From contig CAKZVC010000048.1 in the NCBI GenBank assembly GCA_937922235.1, positions 52,513 to 116,512 on the forward strand: a DNA stretch of 64,000 nt. The letters run 5' to 3'. This DNA is from an uncultured Acidimicrobiales bacterium (GTDB lineage: Bacteria > Actinomycetota > Acidimicrobiia > Acidimicrobiales > SHLQ01). A model generated the notes under the pieces. That model saw nothing but the letters and a program-made list of their open reading frames with translations. It made no database searches and was not told where the DNA came from. The translations under genes and the position numbers were made by a program. Positions 51,578-58,881 of this stretch are shown piece by piece (the first letter of the stretch is position 1; every line of letters begins with the position of its first letter).

Positions 51578-52146
51578 GAGATCTCCGATCCGAGTACGAC
51601 CAGGAGTGCTCTTGCTGGCTCGTTGTATGGGTTTGCAATGACGTGGTCGGTGTCGGCGATGTACCTCGCCGTGCCGCCAGTCGTGACGTCAACGGTTGAC
51701 TCTCCAGATTGGACGGTGACTGCTCCTGAGAGAACGGTGAGGTGTTCAGTCGTTCCACTTGCATGGGCCCGTGAGCTCAAATGGCCGTCAGGTTCCAGCT
51801 CAAGTTCATACCATTCCACAACGCCAACATGTTCGGGTGGGGCAAGAAGCCAAAGCGTTACACCGGTACCGTCGTCGCCGAGGCGAGGCGTAGCGGAGCG
51901 GGGCAGAACGTCGACCCTGCTCGCCTTCTGGACATCCTCTACGTGCACCAAGTCTTCTATGGAGATGTCTAGAGCTTGGGTGAGGCTCCATAAGGTGGCG
52001 AATGTGGGATTCGCCTCGCCGCGTTCCACTTGCGACAGCATCGATCGTGAGACACTGGAGTGCCTTGCGAGGTCTTCTAACGTGAAGCCAGCTGACTTCC
52101 GGCGTTCGCGCAGTCGAGGGCCTAGTTCTGGAGGTGTATCCGTCAT
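51574..52146 (-). CDS. XRE-family regulator with C-terminal cupin domain
   Basis: 190 residues. Helix-turn-helix at residues about 10-65 (LRERRKSAGFTLEDLARHSSVSRSMLSQVERGEANPT) and a cupin at about 110-185 (SSRAHASGTTEHLTVLSGAVTV, TGGTARYIADTDHVIANP). This architecture (SutR/PuuR type) usually senses a small metabolite through the cupin. First gene of the operon with kbl and tdh, so it is likely an autoregulated repressor responding to threonine, glycine or the ketobutyrate (inference). Palindromes lie just upstream. Confidence 0.92.
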   Translation of the reverse strand: MTDTPPELGPRLRERRKSAGFTLEDLARHSSVSRSMLSQVERGEANPTFATLWSLTQALDISIEDLVHVEDVQKASRVDVLPRSATPRLGDDGTGVTLWLLAPPEHVGVVEWYELELEPDGHLSSRAHASGTTEHLTVLSGAVTVQSGESTVDVTTGGTARYIADTDHVIANPYNEPARALLVVLGSEIS

Positions 52147-52149
52147 AGT

Positions 52150-52182
52150 GGAAAGTATATTCCTGGATAACAGAAAATCCAG
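52150..52182. promoter_or_regulatory. Candidate operators of the threonine-degradation operon
   Basis: Two inverted repeats abut: GGAAAGTATATTCC (52150-52163; arms GGAA/TTCC) and CTGGAT (52163-52168) with ATCCAG (52177-52182). They lie 4-36 bp upstream of the regulator ATG, where an autorepressor would bind. AT-rich compared with surroundings. Confidence 0.5.
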
Positions 52183-52226
52183 TGGAGGTGGAAACGCCGT
52201 CTAGCTACTTCGGTTGGAACCCGCAA

Positions 52227-52709
52227 TCAGTCGAAGTCGTAGACCGTTGTCGAGATGCCATCCGAGATCAGCGTCTCGAGAATGAGTGGCTCGATCTTGC
52301 TCCACTTGCCTCCCGCAAGCCCGGTGCCGATTCGAGGCATATGAACGCTCGCTTCGAGCTCAGCAGCCGCGGTGCTGAGCTTCCTTAGGCAACTCTCGAC
52401 TGCGTCGTAACGGATTGGTACGCCTTTGCTCCCGGTCTTCATGCCCTGCTGGCCAAGCATGTTCGCTACGTACTAAGAGGGCTGTACCTGCACGACCTGG
52501 ATGTTGCCGAGATCGAAGTCGTTCGTAGCGCGGGCGCGATGCCATTTCCGATACTCGGACTCCGGTTCGTCCCACCGCTTGGAGATCGCGACGACGAACC
52601 CCTTACCCCAGCCGCCAAGATTGTTGCATATGTGCGCGATGATCTTCGTGCCCTTAGCTTGAGGCGCGGTAGTGTCGCCCTTCAGGTATCGAATCTCGGT
52701 AACACCCAT
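52227..52709 (-). pseudogene. Macro-domain (ADP-ribose-binding) gene with in-frame amber stop
   Basis: Two reading frames, 52709-52473 and 52472-52227, are in the same phase and together encode one macro domain of 160 residues. Part 1: YLKGDTTAPQAKGTKIIAHICNN, LGGWGKGFV, KRWDEPESEYRKWH. Part 2: YVANMLGQQGMKTG, HMPRIGTGLAGGKW, TTVYDFD. They are separated only by TAG at 52473-52475, where homologues read a Leu or Trp codon before VANM. No frameshift is present. Macro domains of this type hydrolyse ADP-ribose-1''-phosphate or ADP-ribosyl groups. A recent nonsense mutation is the simplest reading; part 2 has its own Met and could be re-initiated. Confidence 0.85.
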
Positions 52710-52906
52710 CCAGCCACGCTAGCGAAGCCCTGCGAGCATGGTTCGGCACCTGCACCGAGGCCGCCGCCGTATGTCGAGACCAAGTGATTGGCGTGCAGCA
52801 GGATGCTGTCGTGTCTGAACTTGATTGCTGCGATTAGTGTCCCAAGAATGGACCGTTCTCTTCACCTATCCTAAGGCCTGCTGCTTCAGGTGGGACTGCT
52901 TGTCCA

Positions 52907-53272
52907 ATGAGATGCTCGTCCGACCAGGTCAATTGGATTCGGCCTCCGGAGGTAGAGGGCAGCATCGGCGACTGGTGGTCGAGGTTCCTTATCGCATCAG
53001 CGTGCGGCGGCGAGGTGGCGGAGACGTTTAGGACGACAGCGATCAATGGGTTGTTGGGCGCAGAAGTCTCCAGTCTCGATGAACCGGGCTTGTTCCGTCT
53101 GACCCTTCATACTAAGCCCCACCCGATGGATGAAGAGGGCTGGGCGATTCTTGACATCGTGTTCGTTGAACTCCATGCGCTTGTCGGAATCTCGAAGATC
53201 AATGACTCGGACATGATCGTATGGCGGCCATTCAGAGATGATCCCCAGCGATACTCGACAGGTGCTGACTGA
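52907..53272 (+). CDS. Hypothetical protein in accessory region
   Basis: 121 residues from ATG 52907. The part from residue 19 on looks real (SIGDWWSRFLIASACGG, LFRLTLHTKPHPMDEEGWAILDIVFVELHAL, SDMIVWRPFRDD), with alternating strands and no signal peptide. No family recognised. No strong ribosome binding site. It overlaps the next gene by 11 bp if that starts at GTG 53262. Confidence 0.45.
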   Translation: MRCSSDQVNWIRPPEVEGSIGDWWSRFLIASACGGEVAETFRTTAINGLLGAEVSSLDEPGLFRLTLHTKPHPMDEEGWAILDIVFVELHALVGISKINDSDMIVWRPFRDDPQRYSTGAD

Positions 53273-53570
53273 GCCGAGTGGAGACGTAGATGCGCTGTGG
53301 AAGTGCATCGCCTGCCGGAAGCGCCCGCATCGTAGCGACAACTCCTATTCGTCCGTATGCGAGGCCTTCTGCCAAAGGAACATGGCCCATGCTGTCGCTA
53401 TGACGCGGGCAGGAATGGGGGCACCGACCGCTGATGTGGTGCTCCCGCCATTGCCGCCCGACCAAAGTGCCAAAAGGGCGTCCAAGAGCGGCCGCCTTCG
53501 CTCGATGAGTCCAAGAACTGCAGATGACGGCGACCTAGGGCGCGTCAACACCCTCAACTCTTGCAGATGA
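53262..53570 (+). CDS. Small zinc-ribbon-like protein
   Basis: 102 residues from GTG 53262 (ATG 53238 is an alternative). Residues about 12-40 carry two cysteine pairs, KCIACRKR and VCEAFCQR, spaced like a treble-clef zinc ribbon. The C-terminal half is Pro/Ser/Arg-rich and probably disordered. A decayed second copy of the middle part lies at 49205-49325. No family recognised; a DNA- or protein-binding role is only suggested by the cysteines. Confidence 0.5.
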   Translation: MLTEPSGDVDALWKCIACRKRPHRSDNSYSSVCEAFCQRNMAHAVAMTRAGMGAPTADVVLPPLPPDQSAKRASKSGRLRSMSPRTADDGDLGRVNTLNSCR

Positions 53571-53599
53571 TGTGGGTAGAGGTGGCAGCCTCGACGCGA

Positions 53600-54043
53600 T
53601 CAGCAGCGCAGCGGAAGCGACCGAGCCAACATCTCGAGCGGCGCTGGAGCTGTGTCGACTCGCGTACGTCCGCGCTCGGCAGCTAACTGGCGGGCCTCAC
53701 GGATCTCGTCTAGGCGAACAAGGTACTCCGAGGTTCGTCGGCGGATCCGCCATACGGTCGACCGCGGCGCCTTGGCAAACACATACACGCCACGCGCAAG
53801 ACGACGGACCCGACCACGCCGGACCTCCCACCGCAACGAATCAGACACGAGCTTCGAGGCCCGGTCGTCGAAGACAACGCCCGCAGCCTCACAGCCCGCC
53901 ACCAAATCGTGAACCGTCAACGCACCAGTTGCGCTACCGCGTCCACCAGAACCCTTCAGCGCGTCGTGCAGGAGCCGCACAAGTAGGTACCGCAACGGCC
54001 GCCCTCGCAGCGAACCAGTCGAACCAACTTCCCAAGTGAACAT
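53600..54043 (-). CDS. Winged-helix-like hypothetical protein
   Basis: 147 residues from ATG 54043. The middle contains a winged-helix-like stretch ending in RRGRVRRLARGVYVFAKAP, similar to the N-terminal module of AbiEi-type antitoxins and related regulators. The C-terminus is Arg/Glu-rich and helical (RTSEYLVRLDEIREARQLAAERG). No toxin partner is adjacent. An inverted repeat overlaps the start codon and could be its operator. Confidence 0.55.
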   Translation of the reverse strand: MFTWEVGSTGSLRGRPLRYLLVRLLHDALKGSGGRGSATGALTVHDLVAGCEAAGVVFDDRASKLVSDSLRWEVRRGRVRRLARGVYVFAKAPRSTVWRIRRRTSEYLVRLDEIREARQLAAERGRTRVDTAPAPLEMLARSLPLRC

Positions 54044-54069
54044 ACCCAAACACTAACCACCGGGTATGT
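54040..54069. promoter_or_regulatory. Inverted repeat at the start of the winged-helix gene
   Basis: ACATACCC (54040-54047) and GGGTATGT (54062-54069) are perfect inverted copies separated by 14 bp. They span the start codon of the minus-strand gene. Suggestive of an autoregulatory operator; not matched to a known consensus. Confidence 0.4.
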
Positions 54070-54094
54070 CACTAAAGATTGGTGCTCTCTCGGT

Positions 54095-55528
54095 TCACAC
54101 CAGCGTGAAGTCGACCTTGCGGGCTTGGATATCGGCCTTGTTGAGGCGCACGAGGACTTCGGTGCCTAGATCTGTGTGGCCGTCGGCGTAGGCAACGACT
54201 GCCGGCTCGCGTAGTTGCACACGTACTCGATTCTTCTTCTCGTCGACGGCGGTAACGAGGCCGTGGAATGTCTCGCCGTCGCGGCCGGTGAGAAGTGCTG
54301 CTTCGACCATGTCGAAGATCGCCCGGTCGAGCGAACCCTCGCGGTTGCGAGCCGAACCGAGGAGACGTGGGAGCTCTGGCAGTGTGTCGAGCACCCACTG
54401 CGGTGGCCGCTTGTCAGCGAGTACGGCGAGCACGCATTCGTTGGCGTAGCGGTCGCCGAGGCGGCGAAGCGGAGCCGTGACATGGGCGTACTCCGAGGAG
54501 ATAGCCGAGTGCTCAAGCAGATCGGGGAGCTCGCCATCGAACGCTTCGTAACCGGCGCCTCGAAGGCCTCGGGCTGACTGGGCGATCATCGCAGCGTCGA
54601 TCGGGTCGCTCGGGTTAAGACTGCGGACCATGTCGGGGTAGCTCATGTCCTTGGTCCACTCGACGCCAAGAGCCTTGGCGATACGACGGAGGTCCTTGAT
54701 CGTGCGCTTCTGTGGGCGAGGGAGCGTCCGCAGAAGGCCGACCTTGCCCTCGATCATGATGCGAGCTGCAGCGATGCCTGTAAGGAGGCTGATCTGCGCG
54801 TTCCAGCCCTCGATCGGCAGAGACTCGTCGTACCGCAGCGCAAAGCCGGTGTCGGTTGGGACGACCTCCTGGGAGGCGAGACGCAACGACACGGCGCCAC
54901 GCTCGACCTCGAGCGCCTCGCGAAGCTCGCCCACCTGCTTGAGAGCGTTGAGCATGTCGTCGCCATTGTCGATGAGCTCGGAGGCCGCCCGATACGACAG
55001 CTTGGCCCGCGATCGGACGAGGGCTCGTTCGAGGTTCGAGCTTGTAATGTTGCCAGCCTCGTCAAGGTCGATCGTCCACAACAGCGACTGCCGGTCGAGG
55101 TCGGGCAGCAAGCTGGCCGCATCTTCGCTGATCGCTTTTGGGTGCAACGGTGCCCGGCTGTCGGGGCTGTACATCGTGAACCCGCGGGCCTGACTCTCAC
55201 GATCGATGGCACCACCGGGCGCTACCCATGCCGCAACATCGGCAATGGCGTAGTGCACTCGCCAACCCGAGTCGATCTTCGCAATGTGGACGGCCTGGTC
55301 GAGGTCCATCGAGCTCGGCGGGTCGATCGTGACCAGCTCGATGTCGGTGCGGTCGTGCACCTCGGTTGCCGCCGACCCCTCGGGGATCTGTGGACCGGCC
55401 GCGGCGCTTGCTTCGGCCTCGGCAATGACCTCCGGCGAGAACGCCTCGGGAACTTCAAGCTCAGTGCGCAGGGCCTGAAGGCCCCGGCAAATCACTTCAT
55501 CATCACAACGAAAGGGGAGTCGAGCCAT
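54095..55528 (-). CDS. RNase II/R (RNB)-family ribonuclease, short form
   Basis: 477 residues from ATG 55528. The RNB catalytic block is clear: VTIDPPSSMDLDQAVHI with the metal-binding aspartates, VHYAIADVAAWV, RGFTMYSPD, LHPKAISEDAASLLP, and SSEYAHVTAPLRRLGDRYANE near the exit of the channel. Canonical RNase R (about 700-800 residues) has N-terminal cold-shock domains and a C-terminal S1 domain. Here the N-terminus is short (about 60 residues) and the C-terminal part is a reduced S1-like segment (TFHGLVTAVDEKKNRVRVQL). Likely a 3'-5' exoribonuclease of the short actinobacterial type. Confidence 0.9.
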   Translation of the reverse strand: MARLPFRCDDEVICRGLQALRTELEVPEAFSPEVIAEAEASAAAGPQIPEGSAATEVHDRTDIELVTIDPPSSMDLDQAVHIAKIDSGWRVHYAIADVAAWVAPGGAIDRESQARGFTMYSPDSRAPLHPKAISEDAASLLPDLDRQSLLWTIDLDEAGNITSSNLERALVRSRAKLSYRAASELIDNGDDMLNALKQVGELREALEVERGAVSLRLASQEVVPTDTGFALRYDESLPIEGWNAQISLLTGIAAARIMIEGKVGLLRTLPRPQKRTIKDLRRIAKALGVEWTKDMSYPDMVRSLNPSDPIDAAMIAQSARGLRGAGYEAFDGELPDLLEHSAISSEYAHVTAPLRRLGDRYANECVLAVLADKRPPQWVLDTLPELPRLLGSARNREGSLDRAIFDMVEAALLTGRDGETFHGLVTAVDEKKNRVRVQLREPAVVAYADGHTDLGTEVLVRLNKADIQARKVDFTLV

Positions 55529-55575
55529 AGCGCTCAAGCGTATTGCCTCAACACCCGTTCGTCGGGCTTCAGTTG

Positions 55576-57114
55576 TTAACGAAGTGAGGCGTTGCCTGGA
55601 GTTGGCAGCTCGACCCACACCCGACCTGGAAGCAACTGAATCGGGTTGCCTTCAGAATCGAAGTACAGCGGCACAGCGTCTGCGGTTGGCTTACGCCAGC
55701 TGCCACGAATGAGCTTGCCCTCGGTGAAGATCCACGCCCGACCCTTGCCAATGACGTTGGCTTCTGGCGAGTTGCGATCGGCTGGGCTCACGCCGTACGG
55801 CGTGAACTGCACGATGACCGTCTCGGGTGCGGTGCGCACACCTGCAGTGTCTACGGTTGCTCGACCGTCCTGCGAGCGAGCCCAGCCCGAACCGTTCCAG
55901 GTGTAGCTGACGTTCGTGTTGCGGTAGGACACCGACACGCCGTTCGCCGCTGACGTCTTGTTCGGGTTCGGCGTGCCTGGGCGGCGGATCGTGAACATCG
56001 TTGGTGGGGTGCCACCAGCGGTGCCACCAGCACGGCGAAGTGCTGCTGTCGAGCTAAACAAGTTGTGTGGAGCCGGGCGACTGTTGTTGCGGTAATACGC
56101 ACCGCCGCTTCGGGTGGCGTGACCAATGTTGACCAACGGTGAGGCGTTGATCGCAGCAGTCGTGCGAGCGTTACCACCAGAGTTTGCAAACAGTGGGCGG
56201 TTCAGCGGACGAACCAGGTTGATGTCGGTCGTACGCATCGAGCGAACCGGACCAACCGTACCGACGTTCTCGGAATGGAAGACTGCAGCGAGGCGAGTCT
56301 GTCCACCCTCGACGAGCTCGACGTACACGATGTCGGCGTCGTTGATGCCGGCCTGCGGGCGAGCACGCGGCACGTTGTCGATCTTGACCACGAGCGCTGC
56401 TCGGCTACGGGTGCCAGCGTTCGGGCGGCCCGTGAGCTGGCTTCGGCTGCCGGCATTGCGATACCAGGCAAGCGACTGCTGCACCGTGGCGAGCTGAGCT
56501 CGGGAATCATCGAGCCCAACCTGCAGGCCACGCACTGCCGCGTCGATCGTGATCAACCGGTTTGCGAGCTCCTGGCGAGCTTCGATCATTGCAGGCACAT
56601 CAGCCTGGAGCGACGTGATCTGGCCATCGATGCGAGAAAGCTCGGCGTCGGCTGCCTCAACAACCGAACCAAAGACTTCCTGGTTCTGCATTGGGCTTGC
56701 GTCTTGTTCGAGCGACTGGAGCTCACGGGCAAACGCCGTCTGGGCTGGGTCGCCGCTGACGAAACGTTCGAGGGCCATAGTGACCCGAACACGCGCAGGC
56801 TCGCGGCGGGCAAGAGCCAAGAACTCGAGGGCATCAGCCGAACCTTCGATGGCTGCCGTTGCAGCATCGATGTCGACAAGCACCTGTGAGCGTTCGATAC
56901 TGAGCTCGTCGATGGTCTGCTCGGCCGTTGCGACGTCGTCGATCAGCGCCGCCTCTTGTGCCTCAAGCGACGTTTGATCATCGGTCTTGGTGCCCTGAGC
57001 GTTGGCGGGCGCGGTCGTTGTGGCGACCATTCCCAACACCATGGCTAGGCAGAACGCAATCCGGCTCAGCCGCGCTCGCGGCGATACGGGGGTTGTGGTC
57101 TCGGACTTAGCCAT
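55576..57114 (-). CDS. Exported DUF3048 (YerB-like) protein with coiled-coil N-terminus
   Basis: 512 residues from ATG 57114, which overlaps the stop of the sigma-like gene by 8 bp. Signal peptide (about 15-42, ending APANAQ). Residues 50-225 form long helices with heptad-like Leu/Ile spacing (coiled coil). DUF3048 follows: ALVVKIDNVPRARPQAGINDADIVYVELVEGGQTRLAAVFHSE, GPVRSMRTTDINLVRPLNRPLFANSGGN, and a C-terminal half with RDGRATVDTAGVRTAPETVIVQFTPYG and RGSWRKPTADAVPLYFDSEG. DUF3048 function is unknown; members are cell-surface proteins. Confidence 0.88.
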   Translation of the reverse strand: MAKSETTTPVSPRARLSRIAFCLAMVLGMVATTTAPANAQGTKTDDQTSLEAQEAALIDDVATAEQTIDELSIERSQVLVDIDAATAAIEGSADALEFLALARREPARVRVTMALERFVSGDPAQTAFARELQSLEQDASPMQNQEVFGSVVEAADAELSRIDGQITSLQADVPAMIEARQELANRLITIDAAVRGLQVGLDDSRAQLATVQQSLAWYRNAGSRSQLTGRPNAGTRSRAALVVKIDNVPRARPQAGINDADIVYVELVEGGQTRLAAVFHSENVGTVGPVRSMRTTDINLVRPLNRPLFANSGGNARTTAAINASPLVNIGHATRSGGAYYRNNSRPAPHNLFSSTAALRRAGGTAGGTPPTMFTIRRPGTPNPNKTSAANGVSVSYRNTNVSYTWNGSGWARSQDGRATVDTAGVRTAPETVIVQFTPYGVSPADRNSPEANVIGKGRAWIFTEGKLIRGSWRKPTADAVPLYFDSEGNPIQLLPGRVWVELPTPGNASLR

Positions 57115-57940
57115 CAATGCTCTCCACAGCTGGGGGGTTTGGCTCGAAGCTCGGGCGTTCAGCCCCCCATGGATTAGTGACAACAACGGCAACGATCGTC
57201 AGGATCACGACTACAAGTACAGCCGTGACCCAACGAGCTCGTCGTTCGTCGCGTTCAGGAATAATAGGAAATTCAGAGGGAAGCCATTCGTATCCCAAGA
57301 TTTTTCGCCGCATCTCTTTCTTTCCGTACGGCTCAATGACTTGGGGAAGGTTCCTCGTTCGGGGCGGGTCGACCTCGCCCAAGCGGGCTGGTGCGACCGA
57401 ACTGTTCTCCGCAAACTCGGCTCGTGCCTTGACAAACAGGCGAGCCAACCGGCGGGGGCGCATATCGAGCGCCATACAGATGAACTTGGGCGGAGTGTCG
57501 TAGCGGTAACGCAACAACAAGGCCAGCTTGTAGTCGGCGCGCATCTCCGAGAGGGTGTCGGCCAAATAGAACGCCGAGCGGTTACTGCCGCCTTCGAGCA
57601 GCGCCGAGCTCAGGCGTCGAGTCGGGTTCTCCTCGAGATACCGGTGCGACTCGTTGCTGGCAATCGATGCGAGCCAGGCCGTGTACGCAGCCGGGGACGG
57701 CAGGTGATGTTCGTTGAATCGGCTGAGCGCCACCCGAAAGGTCACGACCGTGAGGCGCGTGGCGACATTGCCGTCCTTTACGAGGAACCAGCAGATGTCG
57801 TAGACCATCTGGGCCGCCTCGGGATTCACCGGAGTTGGTGACCCGTAAAACATGTTTCGCCAGTCGGCAGGAGTGACCGGCGGGAAGGTGCCGAGTCGCT
57901 CGATCGTGGAAGTGGCCGGGGCGGTCATGTCAGGCGTCAT
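57107..57940 (-). CDS. Sigma-70-like protein with C-terminal membrane anchor
   Basis: 277 residues. Residues about 42-110 resemble sigma region 2 (WFLVKDGNVATRLTVVTFRVALSRF, WLASIASNESHRYLEENPTRR). Residues about 127-178 resemble region 4 (LSEMRADYKLALLLRYRYDTPPKFICMALDMRPRRLARLFVKARAEF). A basic linker leads to one membrane helix (237-255) and a short Pro-rich outer tail. ECF sigma factors with extra C-terminal membrane segments exist in actinobacteria, but the match here is weak and could be a sigma-derived regulator. It is coupled to the DUF3048 gene (8-bp overlap), suggesting an envelope-related pair. Confidence 0.6.
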   Translation of the reverse strand: MTPDMTAPATSTIERLGTFPPVTPADWRNMFYGSPTPVNPEAAQMVYDICWFLVKDGNVATRLTVVTFRVALSRFNEHHLPSPAAYTAWLASIASNESHRYLEENPTRRLSSALLEGGSNRSAFYLADTLSEMRADYKLALLLRYRYDTPPKFICMALDMRPRRLARLFVKARAEFAENSSVAPARLGEVDPPRTRNLPQVIEPYGKKEMRRKILGYEWLPSEFPIIPERDERRARWVTAVLVVVILTIVAVVVTNPWGAERPSFEPNPPAVESIDG

Positions 57941-57998
57941 AGTAGTCGCAGAGGGGCTATCGATATCAACGCCGAGAGGTGAATACTTGCAAGCGAAA

Positions 57999-58856
57999 TC
58001 AGCGGTTTTGGCAGTTTTTGCAGAAGGTTGTGGTCCGGGCGTCGATGACGACCGTGCTCAACGGCTCGGCACATAACGTGCACGGCTCGCCGCCACGTCC
58101 GTAGACGAGAAGTGAATGTTGATTTCGTCCGATATCGCCCTCGGCGTTGACGTAGTCGCGAAGGGTCGTGCCGCCGTTGTCAATGCCGGCGGCAAGCACC
58201 TGTTTCACGGTTTCGGCCAACCGGTCGCAGCGTTCGCGGCCCACACGTCGAGCGCGAGGGTCGATGCCGGCCAGAAACAGGGCCTCATCGGCATAGATAT
58301 TGCCAACACCGGCGACTGGTCGTTGGCTCAGCAGCTGGGTCTTGATCGATCGAGACTTCCCGACGATCGCCTTGTGGAGTGATGCGCCAGTGAACTCGCC
58401 ATCGAGGGGTTCGGGGCCCATGTGATGCAAGGTCGCGATGTCGTTATAGACACCGGTTGGCACGACGCGCAGACGACCAAACCGTCGAGTGTCGTCGAAG
58501 ACCAAGTGTCGGCCGTCGTCGAATGCCCACACGGCACGGGTGTGCTTGCCATGATCGGCACACGAGGGGTCGCTGCCCGAACCCGGTTCAAGGTGGAACG
58601 ATCCGGTCATGCCGAGGTGCGCCACAAGCTCATAGCCGTCGTCATAGCCATCGTCACTCTCGTCGTCACCGTCATCATCGAGCTGAAACAGCAGATATTT
58701 ACCCCGCCGGTTGATTCCAGTAATGGTGGCACCGACGGCGTCGAGGGCGGGAGTGAACTTGTCACTCCAGTGGGAATCGGCGGCAACGATGACCGCTCCG
58801 GTGACGAGGGGGTCGAGTTGGCGTCGAATCGTCTCGACTTCAGGCAACTCTGGCAT
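57999..58856 (-). CDS. mutM: Formamidopyrimidine-DNA glycosylase (Fpg)
   Basis: 285 residues. Begins MPELPEVETIRR: after Met removal Pro2 is the nucleophile and Glu3 the general acid. Lys53 in INRRGKYLLFQL and the C-terminal zinc finger with four cysteines (CTLCAEPL, FCKNCQ) are present, as are VGNIYADEALF and RDYVNAEGDIG. It excises oxidised purines such as 8-oxoguanine and nicks the DNA. An unusual acidic insertion (residues about 60-74, mostly Asp) sits right after the conserved strand. Confidence 0.95.
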   Translation of the reverse strand: MPELPEVETIRRQLDPLVTGAVIVAADSHWSDKFTPALDAVGATITGINRRGKYLLFQLDDDGDDESDDGYDDGYELVAHLGMTGSFHLEPGSGSDPSCADHGKHTRAVWAFDDGRHLVFDDTRRFGRLRVVPTGVYNDIATLHHMGPEPLDGEFTGASLHKAIVGKSRSIKTQLLSQRPVAGVGNIYADEALFLAGIDPRARRVGRERCDRLAETVKQVLAAGIDNGGTTLRDYVNAEGDIGRNQHSLLVYGRGGEPCTLCAEPLSTVVIDARTTTFCKNCQNR

Positions 58857-58881
58857 GTCTGCACGCTAGCCTCACGCTCGA

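Noticed and set aside
52834..53046. 70-residue minus-strand frame opposite the 121-residue gene
   Set aside because: No ribosome site and no protein-like pattern; the plus-strand frame is longer and more convincing.
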